From Synechococcus sp. PCC 7335 (GTDB lineage Bacteria > Cyanobacteriota > Cyanobacteriia > Phormidesmidales > Phormidesmidaceae): a DNA stretch of 64,000 nt. Shown here piece by piece: positions 27,951-38,326 of the stretch. Every line of letters starts with the position of its first letter. Position 1 is the first letter of the stretch. The position numbers and the translations under genes are program-made. The stretch is from the NCBI RefSeq assembly GCF_000155595.1, contig NZ_DS989904.1, positions 1,085,354 through 1,149,353 of the forward strand, read 5' to 3'. A model generated the notes under the pieces. It saw only the letters and a program-made list of their open reading frames with translations. It ran no database searches and was not told the origin of the DNA.

Positions 27951-29075
27951 CTATCTTGGTTTTTTAGCTATCTTATATCTCAAGGAAGACCGCGATTCCG
28001 ATGAGGGGGCATCGCTAACAAACTGTTCAATCGGAATCACGCTTACGTTCAACGTAACAGGGCGCTTTATTTCTCTAGCAAGGGCGTCGCGAACCAAATC
28101 TACCTGCCTAGAAGATATAGAGCCCGGTAGTGTTGCCACATCGAGATAGACAGCTAGCTCATCGCCCTGCTTCTGGATGTTCAAAGACTGGATGTCCATA
28201 TCAGAGAAAGTACTACTCTCACGGATGAAGCTGTTCACGCTGATACGCGCTTGCTTCTTGACTGCTAAGTCTCGAAACGAGAGACTTAATGGGATGCCTA
28301 AACATAGTAGCGCTGTGACCGCAACGGTCATTCCTCTTTTTGCTCGCTGCACTGAGCCGTAGCGTAGGCCGAGAAATACCAGCCCGCCGCTAAAGATAAT
28401 ACCGACTAAGTTGGTCAAAAATAATAGCAGCGCGCCAGTAAACACAGCACCTGAGCCAAAGGCAATGCCGATACCCACTACACTGAGCGGTGGAACTAGA
28501 GCGACTGCGATCGCCACTCCAGGTAAAGCATCTGCAATCCCTCGACGAGACTTTGCTAACGCCCCTGCTGCGCCTGCTGCTAGCGCTACTCCTAGATCCA
28601 ACAATGTCGGCTGCGTCCTGGCCAAGATTTCACTTGTTAACGTCTCAATCCCCGTCATCTTTGCGATTAGCATAGCGGTTGCCACCGTTAGCAACGCACC
28701 CAAAGCTAGCGCCAAACTCGCTCGCCTTAGCAGTCTACGGTTAGCCATAATCAACGCAAAGGCTATTCCCTCAATCGGTCCCATCAGGGGTGCAACAATC
28801 ATTGCGCCGATGACAGTAGCGCTACTGCCAGAAAGCAAACCAAAAGTTGCGATCGCCCCCGATAAAAACAACAACAGATAGTAATTAGAAGAAGACTCCG
28901 CGCTACGCCAAAGGCTGCGATTCAAACTCGCAATTGGTACTGGTTTAGACTCCATCCAGTGCCAATTACCGCTATGACGGTCCTTTAGTACCGACAGCTT
29001 CTGATGACCCCAACCAACCAACCGCTTGCTTACAACAGCCAACATATTGACACGTCCTTTTGGATCGAAGATCAA
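27951..29075 (-). CDS. DUF389 (TIGR00341) membrane protein
   Basis: A 374-residue protein of the DUF389 family, found across bacteria and with no settled function. Residues about 70-280 hold six or seven hydrophobic segments, with the family signature GSSATVIGAMIVAPLMGPI near residues 83-101 and GVAIAVALVPPLSVVGIG near 182-199. The C-terminal third (about 285-374) is soluble, alternating helix and strand. It is on the minus strand downstream of a 320-base gap after the argS stop. No partner gene is obvious. Confidence 0.85.
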   Translation of the reverse strand: MIFDPKGRVNMLAVVSKRLVGWGHQKLSVLKDRHSGNWHWMESKPVPIASLNRSLWRSAESSSNYYLLLFLSGAIATFGLLSGSSATVIGAMIVAPLMGPIEGIAFALIMANRRLLRRASLALALGALLTVATAMLIAKMTGIETLTSEILARTQPTLLDLGVALAAGAAGALAKSRRGIADALPGVAIAVALVPPLSVVGIGIAFGSGAVFTGALLLFLTNLVGIIFSGGLVFLGLRYGSVQRAKRGMTVAVTALLCLGIPLSLSFRDLAVKKQARISVNSFIRESSTFSDMDIQSLNIQKQGDELAVYLDVATLPGSISSRQVDLVRDALAREIKRPVTLNVSVIPIEQFVSDAPSSESRSSLRYKIAKKPR

Positions 29076-29396
29076 CTAGACATAAGCAAACCCTCTCAAA
29101 GACCATAGATAAAAGGCCTATAGATGAGAGGGCAATTCTCTGTGAAAGAGGCTGCGCCGACGCGCTGCGCTAGATAGTTAAATAGTAGAAGCCTGAAACC
29201 TTCCAGACATGTAGAGCATTATAGCAGTATTTATTTTTATTAAGCTGTATATCCTCGGACATATCGTTTGAGGCGACACTGGTCAGACCTCAAACCTACT
29301 TTCCACTTCCACGGGGGTAGTTCGAGAAATGGTAGTTCGAGAGATACAGTGTTCATATCAGTTTAGTTTCAACCTTTTGGGGCATACTCGCTACCT
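29076..29396. other. Intergenic region between argS and the DUF389 gene
   Basis: This 320-base gap contains no gene that I can support. An 8-bp inverted repeat GTTTGAGG (29266-29273) and CCTCAAAC (29288-29295) could end argS transcription, but no T tract follows on the minus strand. The remainder should hold the promoter of the DUF389 gene. Confidence 0.4.
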
Positions 29397-31154
29397 CTAC
29401 ATCCGCTCTAATACGTCAATACCAAGCAGCGATAGTCCTAGCTTTAGAGTCCGGGCGGTCAAGTCGCACAGCACTAATCGGGAGGTCCGCTGCGGTTCTT
29501 CTGCTTGCAATACCGAGCACTGATCATAAAACTGATTGAACTTCTGGCTCAGTTCAAACAGATACTGACACAGGCGGTTTGGCAATAGCTCTTTTTCAAC
29601 TTCTGCTAACACCTCATCAAGCTGCAACAGATGCTTTGCTAGGGTTAGCTCACTCTCTTCGGTCAGCTTCACCTGCGCATCTAGGGTTGAAAGATCGATT
29701 TCTCCTTTCCGGCTAATTCCCTGCACCCGCACGTACGCATACATCATGTAGGGCGCTGTATTGCCTTGCAAAGCTAGCATCCGGTCATAGCTAAAGGTGT
29801 AGTTGCTAATTCTGTTTTGACTTAGATCAGCATATTTCACCGCGCCGATGCCCACTTTCTCGGCAACGTTTTGAATGAAGTCGTCTGATTCTGTTCTTTC
29901 TTCTTGTTGTAACCTGCCTTCTACATCAGTGCGGGTACGGGCGATCGCCTCATCTAGCAGCTCCTGTAAAGGTACCACCTCTCCAGATCTAGATTTTAGC
30001 CGCTTGCCATCTTCTCCTTGCACCAGTCCAAAAGGCGCATAGCTTAGCTCTACCGACTCTGGCACCCAGCCCGCCCGCCGCGCTACCTGAAAGAACTGAG
30101 AAAAGTGATTTGCCTGTCCCGCATCGGTTGAATAAACAATTCGATCTACCTTGTCTTCAGTAATTCGATAGCGCAGCGCCGCCAAATCTGTGGTTGCATA
30201 GTTGTAGCCCCCGTTCGACTTCTGCACAATCAGCGGCAGCGGCTCGCCGTCCTTGTTTGTAAACCCCTCTAAAAAGACACACTTTGCCCCATCATCTTCA
30301 ACCAGCAACCCTGCCTTGTCTAAATCGGTCACAACATCTGCAAGATAAGGGTTATAGAAAGACTCACCGCGATCAATGATGTCCTCTGAGATATTCAACA
30401 GATCGTAGATCTTGCGATACGACCGCTTCGATAGCTGACAAACCCGCTGCCAGGCCTCTAGCACCGCTTGATCGCCTGCTTGCAACTTCACCACCGCCTG
30501 CCGAGCATTCTCCTTAAATGCCTCGTCTGTATCAAAGCGCTTCTTCGCCTGACGATAAAACGTAGCGAGTTCTCCAGTTGTAGAAGCTGCTGCTGCAGCT
30601 TGAGGGTCGGGGTACGCTTCTTGCAAATAGGCGATCAGCATGCCAAACGGCGTTCCCCAGTCACCGACATGGCTGACTTTGAGCACGTCATGCCCGAGAA
30701 ATTCTAAGACCCTTGCGAAACACTCACCGATCACCGCTGGACGCAGGTGCCCTACGTGCATTTCCTTGGCAATGTTTGGACTTGGGTAGTCTACGATTAC
30801 TTTTTGCGGCGGGTTGGCTTTGGGGACGCCAAGGCGATCGCTGCTATGCATTTCCTTTAGCTGCTGCTCTAGATACTCTGTTTTGAGCTTGAAGTTGATG
30901 AAACCTGGACCGGCGATGGAAGGCGGTTCGCAGATGTTGGTGACGTCTAGATTTGCTGTGATCTTGGTGGCGATCGCTCTTGGATTCATCCTCAGTGGCT
31001 TGGCCAAAGACATCGCCACGTTCGCCTGATAATCACCAAACTTCGGATTGTTGGTCCCCACTAGAATCGGGTCCGTTTCTTGATATTCGTCGCCAAACGC
31101 AGCCACCAGTGCAGCCTGCACACGATCTTTCAGTTCATTCAGCGTTGATTTCAT
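29397..31154 (-). CDS. argS: Arginyl-tRNA synthetase
   Basis: A class I aminoacyl-tRNA synthetase that charges tRNA-Arg. Its 585 residues are the usual length. The N-terminal Arg-tRNA synthetase domain (about 1-90) precedes the HIGH-type motif HVGH at 133-136. The KMSKS loop is replaced by the form usual for ArgS (KRLKSRSG around residue 385). The anticodon-binding DALR domain ends with the typical [14 protein letters not shown]. It is a single gene, with an Uma2 gene upstream on the same strand about 135 bp away. Confidence 0.97.
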   Translation of the reverse strand: MKSTLNELKDRVQAALVAAFGDEYQETDPILVGTNNPKFGDYQANVAMSLAKPLRMNPRAIATKITANLDVTNICEPPSIAGPGFINFKLKTEYLEQQLKEMHSSDRLGVPKANPPQKVIVDYPSPNIAKEMHVGHLRPAVIGECFARVLEFLGHDVLKVSHVGDWGTPFGMLIAYLQEAYPDPQAAAAASTTGELATFYRQAKKRFDTDEAFKENARQAVVKLQAGDQAVLEAWQRVCQLSKRSYRKIYDLLNISEDIIDRGESFYNPYLADVVTDLDKAGLLVEDDGAKCVFLEGFTNKDGEPLPLIVQKSNGGYNYATTDLAALRYRITEDKVDRIVYSTDAGQANHFSQFFQVARRAGWVPESVELSYAPFGLVQGEDGKRLKSRSGEVVPLQELLDEAIARTRTDVEGRLQQEERTESDDFIQNVAEKVGIGAVKYADLSQNRISNYTFSYDRMLALQGNTAPYMMYAYVRVQGISRKGEIDLSTLDAQVKLTEESELTLAKHLLQLDEVLAEVEKELLPNRLCQYLFELSQKFNQFYDQCSVLQAEEPQRTSRLVLCDLTARTLKLGLSLLGIDVLERM

Positions 31155-31289
31155 AGCTCTATTGTCGGAAGCTCGCGCTGCCAGTGGTCCCTAAACTAAT
31201 CACAATTGGACCTATTAATCATAGATGAACGATCCGGTAGTTTAGTCTCGAACGAATTCTAAGTCCCAACAGCATTATCAACAAAGCGA

Positions 31290-31937
31290 TTATTCATTGA
31301 TCCTATCCATCACCCACTGCCGAAACTCCTTCTTTGCTTTTCCTTGACTCACAACCTGAGCACGCCGTACAAATTGCTCAATCACTTCCCTAGTAAGCCA
31401 AGCTGGAAAAGAAGGACTTTGTTCCACCTCTACATACTTTCCATCGACCAAAACATCTATTCTTAGTTGCTTATCGTCATACCGCCACAGCTCTTCTACG
31501 CCTAGTCCCGCATAAGCCTGCAACTGCGTTTTAGAAGTTACGTCAATTTCAATTGCTAGCTCTGGAGGTGGGTCGACACCTAGATCTAGTCTTGCCTTGC
31601 CCAACACCCTTCCGTAGTTCCGAATATAAAAGCAGTCATCAGGCTCAACGGCCTTACTCATACGGTCATTTTTGAACGTGGTAGATCCCAGAGAAACATA
31701 GTCTCTGTCCAGCTCTTCTAGTACGACTTTGACGAAATCACCAATGCAAACTTTGGCAAACTCATGCGCAGGCATTGGTGCCACAATAGTTAACGTCCCC
31801 TCGCTGTAGGCAATACGAGTATTCCGATTCTCACCGAGTTCCTGCAAAATCGTCTTAAATTCAGACCAACTGACATCCTGAATTTCAACTGTCTGCCCCT
31901 CAGGTACCCTGATTTGTCGCAGTTGTAACGTAGCCAT
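31290..31937 (-). CDS. Uma2-family PD-(D/E)XK endonuclease-like protein
   Basis: A 215-residue Uma2 (DUF820) protein. The family has a restriction-endonuclease fold and is greatly expanded in cyanobacteria, usually without known role. Residues visible from the catalytic core include Asp in DLGVDPPPELAIEIDVTS (about 119-136, holding the Asp/Glu pair) and the following Lys/Gln. The first 60 residues carry the typical SWSEFKTILQELGENRNTRI segment. The catalytic Lys position reads KTQ. It stands alone upstream of argS. Such genes are often mobile; no flanking repeats were seen. Confidence 0.85.
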   Translation of the reverse strand: MATLQLRQIRVPEGQTVEIQDVSWSEFKTILQELGENRNTRIAYSEGTLTIVAPMPAHEFAKVCIGDFVKVVLEELDRDYVSLGSTTFKNDRMSKAVEPDDCFYIRNYGRVLGKARLDLGVDPPPELAIEIDVTSKTQLQAYAGLGVEELWRYDDKQLRIDVLVDGKYVEVEQSPSFPAWLTREVIEQFVRRAQVVSQGKAKKEFRQWVMDRINE

Positions 31938-32034
31938 CGCGTCTTACCCTACAGATCACAGTCGCCATGTAAACCCCTATTATCGCGCATTCAGCCTTCA
32001 AACACCTTTTCACCCCGTTCATTACCGCTCTCCC

Positions 32035-32577
32035 ATGCCCCGCCCGACAAAAGCCGAAGTCGCCGCCTGCCATGGCCAAACCATGCCAGACATCATCGCG
32101 CCCAATCTCGATGTGCTCTTCTGCGGCATCAATCCCAGCCTCTACTCAGTCGCCATCGGCCATCATTTCGGCAGACCCGGCAACCGCTTTTGGAAGGCCC
32201 TTCACAAAGCTGGATTTACCGATAGGCTTTATGACCCCAGCGAAGATGCTTCACTATTAGAGCTGGGCTACGGTATTACCAACATGGCCCCTCGTGCCAC
32301 AGCTCGCGCTGACGAACTTAGCAAGGCTGAAATCAGAGCAGGTCGTCAGCTACTGGCAGATAAGATTCAAACCTACCGGCCAAAGTGTATTGCATTCTTA
32401 GGTATTACAGCCTATCGCCTTGCCTTTAGCATGCCTAAAGCCAAGGTTGGACCACAGCCTGATTGGAAAGATACACAGATCTGGGCGTTGCCTAATCCGA
32501 GTGGGCTCAACGCTCACTATCAGGTGGACGACCTCGCAGAAGTCTATAGTTGGGCGCTCGCTGCTGTAGAACAATAA
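32035..32577 (+). CDS. mug: G/U mismatch-specific DNA glycosylase (Mug/TDG family)
   Basis: A 180-residue uracil-DNA-glycosylase superfamily enzyme of the Mug type, which removes uracil or ethenocytosine opposite G. Motif 1 is GINPSLYS (residues about 26-33), in which Asn activates water. The following GHHFGRPGNRFWKAL segment is characteristic. Motif 2 is NPSGLNAHY near residue 155. Length matches the family (about 168-180). It is divergent from the Uma2 gene and convergent with def. Confidence 0.88.
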   Translation: MPRPTKAEVAACHGQTMPDIIAPNLDVLFCGINPSLYSVAIGHHFGRPGNRFWKALHKAGFTDRLYDPSEDASLLELGYGITNMAPRATARADELSKAEIRAGRQLLADKIQTYRPKCIAFLGITAYRLAFSMPKAKVGPQPDWKDTQIWALPNPSGLNAHYQVDDLAEVYSWALAAVEQ

Positions 32578-32614
32578 CGACTCAAACTACTCACATTCAT
32601 ATCGTTTGCGTCTA

Positions 32615-33148
32615 TTAGCCACAGACAATACGAGCGTGATATTCGGCCTCGCTCATTACGTCCAGCACGCTGTCAATTCTGTCTAAAAAGACCTTCCCAT
32701 TGATGTGATCGTACTCATGCTGGATGATACGAGCAACAAAATCGGTGAAAATTTGCTGTTGCTGCTGACCGTAGCGATCGGTGTACGACACCTCGATTTC
32801 TTTCGAGCGCTTCACTAGTCCTCGCATACCTGGAACGCTCAGACAGCCTTCCCACCCTGCGGTGACTGCATCAGAGTAGTGAAGAATCTGAGGGTTGATC
32901 ATCGCAGTAGGATCCATCTTCGGAGCATGAAGATATCGGAGGTTTGGGCGTGAAGCGACGATGAATAGCTGCAAGCTATGTGAAACTTGAGGCGCGGCAA
33001 TACCGACACCATTTCTTTCAAGGGTGAGCGATATCAACTGATCGATCAGCGTTTGAACAGCGGGCGTATGGACGTCGCAGACTTTGTCAGCAGGCGATCG
33101 CAATACTGGATCTCCTAGCTCTGCAATCTTCAAGATCTTAGTCATCAA
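32615..33148 (-). CDS. def: Peptide deformylase
   Basis: Removes the formyl group from N-terminal Met of new proteins. All three motifs are present in this 177-residue protein: GVGIAAPQ (47-54), EGCLS with metal ligand Cys102, and HEYDH (144-148) with His144, catalytic Glu145 and His148. The gene is on the minus strand, 85 bp after the Deg protease start on the same strand, so the protease gene lies upstream. Many cyanobacteria have more than one def gene; this is a full-length active-looking copy. Confidence 0.95.
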   Translation of the reverse strand: MMTKILKIAELGDPVLRSPADKVCDVHTPAVQTLIDQLISLTLERNGVGIAAPQVSHSLQLFIVASRPNLRYLHAPKMDPTAMINPQILHYSDAVTAGWEGCLSVPGMRGLVKRSKEIEVSYTDRYGQQQQQIFTDFVARIIQHEYDHINGKVFLDRIDSVLDVMSEAEYHARIVCG

Positions 33149-33232
33149 AAAGCCTCATGCATAGAAGAACTTAGCTATAGCCAAAGTAGACGCTACCATT
33201 GATTTGAGTACTTAATCGACCTGGTAGAAATC

Positions 33233-34591
33233 CTACGAGCGACCCGTTTGAACCGGATAAGGACCGGGTCGTACATCTAAGGTAAGGGTTTGGCCATTGC
33301 GATTAAGCGTGAGTTTGATCGCTTCTCCTAGAGCCGTTTCTGATACAATCTGCTGCACCTCATTCGCTTCAGTAATGGTTTGGCCATTCATTTTCTGAAT
33401 CACATCTCCCTTACGCAAGCCCGACCGAGCAGCCGGAGATCCTTGTACAGTAGCCGCAATCACAACGCCAGAATCAGTCTGCAGCGGCGCATTGAACTCC
33501 TGGTTAGTATCAAGCTCTGCTTTAAGCTCTGGCGTTAATGTGAGCATCTGAATGCCTAGGTAAGGATGATCTACGCGGCCGTCGGTCACAAGCTGGGTCG
33601 CAATTTGTCTGGCTTGGTTGATTGGAATAGCAAAGCCTAAACCTTGTGCATTGCCAATGATAGCGGTGTTAACGCCAATGACTTCGCCGCGCTCGTTTAG
33701 CAACGGGCCACCCGAGTTACCTGGATTAATAGCCGCATCGGTTTGAATGAACTGCACCCGCTTATCGGGTACGCGAATTTGAGCACTGGTCCGCCCGGTC
33801 GCACTGATGATTCCGGCTGTAACTGTGTTGTCTAGACCAAGAGGATTGCCGATGGCGATCGCCCACTCACCTGGACGAAGGGCGTCTGAATCGCCTAGCG
33901 TCACAGTGGGTAAGTCTCTAGCATCGACTTTGATAACGGCTAGATCCGTCAGCGAATCTTCGCCGATCACTTCACCGCGTAGCTCCCGACCATCCTTCAA
34001 GGCTACCATCACTTCGTCGGCGCCTTCGACAACGTGAGCGTTGGTCACAATCGTACCGTTCCCATCTAAGATAAAGCCTGATCCCGTCCCTCTTTCTACC
34101 CGTGAGCGTGGACCGACATCACCAAAGAACTCACGAAAAAAGGGGTCATCAAAACCAGCAGGTAGGCGATTCGTAACCGTTCGAGCTGAGTTGATCCGTA
34201 CAACTGCAGGACCTGTTCGATCTACCGCATCAGCAATGAAGTTGGCACTACCAATCAGCCTCTGCGTACCTGTTCCACTTTGTCCGATCAATGTCTCGGA
34301 CTGGGCCAATGTCTCGGACTGGGCCAAGGTTGCGCTCGGGTTAGCAGAGTCAGAAAACTGTGCCTCTTCATAGCGAGCCAGTTGAGTGGTAGCAGCAGTA
34401 GGCGTTATCTCTCGATTGAGCAGCAGCACAGTACCGGCACTAGCAGCAGTAACAAGGCCATATGCCAGCGCCTTTTTGAACCAAAAACGCAAGTGAGCCC
34501 GACTAGCCGAAATAGCTCGACTAGCTTGAATATCACCAGAATCGGTTGATGCGATTACGCTTTCACTTTGTTCTCTTTCAGGCTGCTTCAT
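33233..34591 (-). CDS. Deg/HtrA-family serine protease (HhoA/HhoB/HtrA type)
   Basis: A 452-residue envelope protease. An N-terminal membrane anchor (about 40-58) is followed by a linker, the trypsin-like domain with catalytic triad His186 (TNAHVV), Asp216 (DLAVI) and Ser293 (GNSGGP), and one PDZ domain (about 350-445, [15 protein letters not shown]). The gene's linker contains a perfect 18-bp tandem duplication at 34291-34326 that codes for SETLAQ twice. In Synechocystis three such proteases handle periplasmic protein quality control and photodamage. Which paralogue this is cannot be settled by eye. Confidence 0.92.
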   Translation of the reverse strand: MKQPEREQSESVIASTDSGDIQASRAISASRAHLRFWFKKALAYGLVTAASAGTVLLLNREITPTAATTQLARYEEAQFSDSANPSATLAQSETLAQSETLIGQSGTGTQRLIGSANFIADAVDRTGPAVVRINSARTVTNRLPAGFDDPFFREFFGDVGPRSRVERGTGSGFILDGNGTIVTNAHVVEGADEVMVALKDGRELRGEVIGEDSLTDLAVIKVDARDLPTVTLGDSDALRPGEWAIAIGNPLGLDNTVTAGIISATGRTSAQIRVPDKRVQFIQTDAAINPGNSGGPLLNERGEVIGVNTAIIGNAQGLGFAIPINQARQIATQLVTDGRVDHPYLGIQMLTLTPELKAELDTNQEFNAPLQTDSGVVIAATVQGSPAARSGLRKGDVIQKMNGQTITEANEVQQIVSETALGEAIKLTLNRNGQTLTLDVRPGPYPVQTGRS

Positions 34592-35177
34592 GTCCAGTTT
34601 AGATCCAGTTCTAAATAATTATGACTACCCAGTTTTCGTTCTAACAGAATTGCTTAGTATCTGTAGTCTTATACAGTGCCAGTTTAACCATCACCAGTTT
34701 GAATACAAACGAACGGAAGGTAGAAATAGCGCGATCGCACTTGTCCTAGTAAAAGCTTTCCTATGATTTTTATAAATATTCAGACGCTTTCTCAAAAGTT
34801 TAAAAAGTCCTTAGAACCTTTAGCCAATCAGGCATTCTCGTATCTGATAATAAGTTGATTCCCATACTATCTATGGATATTGGACTACTTTAGGATGCTA
34901 TATCTAGTACGCTATAAGCTCCTCAAAAACGTCACCCTCAAGCGTCTGTAGATATGAACACTCTAAGCGCAAGAAGCGTAAGGCATCTCTAGTCTACTGC
35001 TTGTGCAAAGACGTAGCTGAGGCATCAGCTCGATCAACCTATCCCATAAAACAGCTTTATTCAAACTAAGGTAAGCTCACCTAATCTTTGATCAGGGACT
35101 GACGCAGTTTGTGTCGGTACACCATTATTCACAGCAGACTTACCCGACTCCCATCCCAAAATGCTAGAGGTGGACCT
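34592..35177. other. Upstream region of dnaA, no gene seen
   Basis: This gap of about 590 bases separates the divergent Deg protease and dnaA genes. It is A/T rich. I found no exact DnaA box (TTTTCCACA) here, unlike the downstream side of dnaA, and no convincing coding frame. The frame of dnaA is open back to 35109 but that extra part does not resemble DnaA. Confidence 0.4.
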
Positions 35178-36560
35178 GTGGCCGTCATCAAAGAAGACAT
35201 TTGGAATCAAGTTCTAGAGAAGCTAGCTTTGCAGCTTAGCCCACCGACCTTCGAGACCTGGATAAAGCCGACCAAAGTTCAAACTCTTTCGAATGATCAG
35301 CTGGTACTTCTGACGGACAATCCATTTGCTCGCAACTGGCTGCAAAAGCACTACCTAACCCAAATTTCTACTGCGGCAGCAGAAGTGCTGGGCCATACGA
35401 TCAATGTTACTGTCACTGTCAAAGATAGAGATGACACAGAAAAGCCGTTAAGCCCCTCGGAGGCAGCAAACGATTCTTTACCTGCAGCTAGTGCTGATAC
35501 GAGAGGAAAGGCTTCGTCAAAGACTAATCAGAGTTCTTCTGCTCTCAACCCAAAAGCTATTTTCTCACGTTTTGTAGTGGGTGCTAATAACCGCATGGCT
35601 CATGCGGCGGCTCTAGCTGTAGCCGAATCACCTGGTCGAGAGTTTAATCCTTTATTTTTGTGCGGGGGGGTTGGTCTAGGCAAGACCCATTTGATGCAGG
35701 CGATTGGGCACTACCGCATAGAGAGCAATCAGCAAGCAAAGGTTGCCTATGTCTCTACAGAAACTTTTACCAATGATCTCATTGCGTCTATCCGCCGCGA
35801 TACGATGCAGCGCTTTCGTGAACAGTATCGAGAGGTTGATGTCATTTTAGTTGATGACATTCAGTTTATTGAAGGTAAAGAGTACACTCAGGAGGAATTT
35901 TTCCATACCTTTAATACGCTGCATGAAGCAGGTAAGCAGATTGTATTAGCTTCTGATCGTCCCCCCAATCAGATTCCAAGGTTACAAGACCGACTATGCT
36001 CTAGATTCTCTATGGGGTTGATAGCAGATATTCAATCTCCCGACTTTGAGACGCGCATGGCAATTCTGCAAAAGAAGGCTGAGTATGAGCAGGTATCGAT
36101 TGCTCGCGACGTCACTGAATATATTGCTTCGTCGTACGTAACAAATATTAGAGAGCTAGAGGGCGCACTGACTAGGGCGATCGCCTATACCTCAATCTCT
36201 GGTCTGCCGATGACGGTAGAAAACTTGGTGCCGGTACTCAATCCGCCAGTTGAGCGTGTAGACTCCTCGCCTAAATCAGTAATAAAGGCCGTTTCAGACG
36301 CTTTCAAAATTTCATTAGACGATCTTAAAAGTAACTCTCGTAAGCGTGAGATCAGTCAAGCCAGACAAGTGGGTATGTATCTAATGCGTAAGCATACTGA
36401 CCTGAGCTTGCCAAAGATTGGCGATCAGTTTGGCGGAAAGGACCATACGACGGTGATGTATAGCTGTGACAAGATCGCACAGTTAATCAAACAGGATTTG
36501 AATCTGGCCCAAACTGTTCGAGAAGTCAGCGATCGCATCACTTTGGCTTCCAATAGCTAA
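35178..36560 (+). CDS. dnaA: Chromosomal replication initiator DnaA
   Basis: Binds DnaA boxes at oriC and opens the duplex. From the GTG start at 35178 it is 460 residues. That start is chosen because a ribosome-site-like AGAGGTGG lies just before it and because cyanobacterial DnaA proteins begin close to the sequence VIKEDIWNQVLEKL. Domain I is residues about 1-85, then a linker. The AAA+ domain has Walker A GGVGLGKT at 163-170 and Walker B VDDIQF. Domain IV carries the DNA-recognition signature GGKDHTTVMYSC. The gene is followed by a terminator, the DnaA-box cluster and dnaN. Confidence 0.97.
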   Translation: MAVIKEDIWNQVLEKLALQLSPPTFETWIKPTKVQTLSNDQLVLLTDNPFARNWLQKHYLTQISTAAAEVLGHTINVTVTVKDRDDTEKPLSPSEAANDSLPAASADTRGKASSKTNQSSSALNPKAIFSRFVVGANNRMAHAAALAVAESPGREFNPLFLCGGVGLGKTHLMQAIGHYRIESNQQAKVAYVSTETFTNDLIASIRRDTMQRFREQYREVDVILVDDIQFIEGKEYTQEEFFHTFNTLHEAGKQIVLASDRPPNQIPRLQDRLCSRFSMGLIADIQSPDFETRMAILQKKAEYEQVSIARDVTEYIASSYVTNIRELEGALTRAIAYTSISGLPMTVENLVPVLNPPVERVDSSPKSVIKAVSDAFKISLDDLKSNSRKREISQARQVGMYLMRKHTDLSLPKIGDQFGGKDHTTVMYSCDKIAQLIKQDLNLAQTVREVSDRITLASNS

Positions 36561-36615
36561 CCACCTAGCTGACTAGACACCGCCTGATAAAGTACAGCGC
36601 AACTATCTAAGTCTT

Positions 36616-36657
36616 AAAGCGTTCAGAGTCTCTGCTTAGGTGATCTGAACGCTTTTT
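36616..36657 (+). terminator. dnaA rho-independent terminator
   Basis: Twelve-base perfect arms, AAAGCGTTCAGA (36616-36627) and TCTGAACGCTTT (36644-36655), enclose a 16-nt loop, and the right arm runs into TTTTT. It lies 56 bp after the dnaA stop and would isolate the origin from dnaA transcription. Confidence 0.88.
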
Positions 36658-36734
36658 CCGATGCTAGAAACTTAAAAATTAGGCAGGTTGCCTTGAAGTG
36701 CAAGTGTTAAGAAAGATTACTTGTACTCAGGACG

Positions 36735-36960
36735 TGCCTGTGGAAAACTCTTATATTCCTGTGGAAAACCTGTGGAAAGAATGTATAGAACTTTAGCGCG
36801 TCTGTGGAAAAGAGTCCATTCACTGCAAGGCCTGTGGAAAACATCTTCTGTTTTCCACAGGTTTTCCACAAGGGATATTAGTGTCAAACGTTTGCATAGC
36901 TTGGTAGTGTCGAAGTTATTCCAGCTTTCCACAGCCTCTACTACGACTATTTAAAATTAT
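36735..36960. other. oriC: Replication origin oriC with eight DnaA boxes
   Basis: Boxes match the cyanobacterial consensus TTTTCCACA. Five are written TGTGGAAA(A/G), at 36739-36747, 36760-36768, 36771-36779 (last base G), 36803-36811 and 36833-36841. Three face the other way, at 36851-36859, 36862-36870 and 36925-36933 (first base C). Six are exact and two have one mismatch. The two facing clusters meet at about 36845. An A/T-rich stretch (CTATTTAAAATTATGATC, near 36945-36965) follows on the dnaN side and may be the unwinding element. Placement between dnaA and dnaN supports the call. Confidence 0.88.
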
Positions 36961-37130
36961 GATCTAAAGAGATCTAAGAAGGAAAAGAGCAACTGTAATG
37001 CTCAAAACAACCGCTTGCCTCTCTAGTGCCCTGAACTATTACACTGGGCAAATAGGGTGATAGTATTGGTCATCTTCAAACCCTGATTCCCCTATTAGTA
37101 ATTGCCCTTTCTTTCCATAAACACCAAGCG

Positions 37131-38267
37131 ATGAAGTTCAGCTGCGCGCAAACCGAATTCAATTCCCAATTTTCTCTGGTTAGCCGAGCGGTCCCCACTC
37201 GCCCTAGTAAACCTGTCCTCGGTAATGTCTTGGTGACTGCCGATGCAGCCGCTCAAACAGTCACCCTAGTGGGATTTGATGAAACCTTAGGGATACAGAC
37301 TACCTTCGCTGCTCAGGTTGATGAAAGTGGGACGACAACACTTCCAGCTAAGCTTCTAGGTGACATTGTTTCTCGTCTACCCAACGAAGATATTGACATT
37401 AGTGAAGACAACGATGAACCTGTGGTTACACTATCGTGTTCAGCCGGTCGATATCAGGTTCGTGGCCTTAGTGCAGAGGACTATCCTAATCTTCCTGAGA
37501 TCGAGTCGACAGACACTGTCAAAATATCGGCCGATGCCTTAGTTGAAGGTCTGCGCGGTGCCCTTTTTGCTACCAGCAGCGATGAGACTAAGCAAGTCCT
37601 AACTGGTGTCCATCTAACCGCCATGGACGAAAGTCTAGAGTTTGCTGCGACGGATGGTCATCGTTTAGCTGTGGTCAACACGATTGATGAAACGGGCACG
37701 TCTACGCCTGATCTAGAAATGAATGTGACCATTCCTGGGAAAGCGCTCAGAGAGCTAGAGCGTATCCTTCAAGCCTATCCTAGTAGTGAACCCGTTGCTC
37801 TCAAGCTAGATGAGACTCAAGTTGTGTTTGACTTAGGTCGTCAGCGAATTACGACACGTCTGCTAGACGGTCAGTATCCTAACTACAATCAGCTTATTCC
37901 AAAGCAGTTCGAGCGACAGCTAACGCTAGATAGAAAGCAGTTTGTCTCATCTCTAGAGCGAATTGGGGTGATAGCCGATCAACGGAATAATATTGTCAAG
38001 CTAACGATTAGCAATACGCAGCAGTCGCTAGCTCTTTCTGTCGAGGCTCAGGAAGTAGGTAGTGGGTTAGAGAACCTCCCGGCTCAAGTGACGGGTGACG
38101 ACCTAGACATCGCCTTCAACGTTCGCTACCTACTAGAAGGATTAAAGGCTTTGCCTACCTCTGAGATTCAGGTTCAGTGCAATACAGCAACTAGTCCGTC
38201 CGTTTTAAAACCGTTAGGAGGAACGAAAATCACCTACCTAGTTATGCCTGTGCAGATCCGTAGTTGA
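37131..38267 (+). CDS. dnaN: DNA polymerase III beta sliding clamp
   Basis: The ring-shaped clamp that holds the replicative polymerase on DNA. The 378-residue protein has three repeats of the clamp fold. Recognisable segments are RAVPTRPSKPVLGNV (residues 19-33), FAATDGHRLAVV (about 172-183) and the C-terminal YLVMPVQI, typical of DnaN. The start is ATG at 37131. It follows the origin on the same strand as dnaA. The next gene, a Fur-family regulator, converges with it. Confidence 0.97.
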   Translation: MKFSCAQTEFNSQFSLVSRAVPTRPSKPVLGNVLVTADAAAQTVTLVGFDETLGIQTTFAAQVDESGTTTLPAKLLGDIVSRLPNEDIDISEDNDEPVVTLSCSAGRYQVRGLSAEDYPNLPEIESTDTVKISADALVEGLRGALFATSSDETKQVLTGVHLTAMDESLEFAATDGHRLAVVNTIDETGTSTPDLEMNVTIPGKALRELERILQAYPSSEPVALKLDETQVVFDLGRQRITTRLLDGQYPNYNQLIPKQFERQLTLDRKQFVSSLERIGVIADQRNNIVKLTISNTQQSLALSVEAQEVGSGLENLPAQVTGDDLDIAFNVRYLLEGLKALPTSEIQVQCNTATSPSVLKPLGGTKITYLVMPVQIRS

Positions 38268-38326
38268 GATAGGTCGTTGAGACGGATTGATTCTACTAAC
38301 GAAGACCTCTTGGCAAAGACCTTCAT

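Noticed and set aside
28411-28881. 156-codon plus-strand frame inside the DUF389 gene
   Set aside because: Exact antisense of the membrane segments; Ala/Pro/Ser-rich composition is typical of shadow frames.
34291-34326. 18-bp tandem repeat as a possible mobile or CRISPR element
   Set aside because: It lies in frame inside the Deg protease linker and only duplicates SETLAQ; simple slippage explains it.
36721-36954. 77-codon plus-strand and 71-codon minus-strand frames in the oriC region
   Set aside because: Both are produced by reading through the DnaA boxes; the region is explained as origin.
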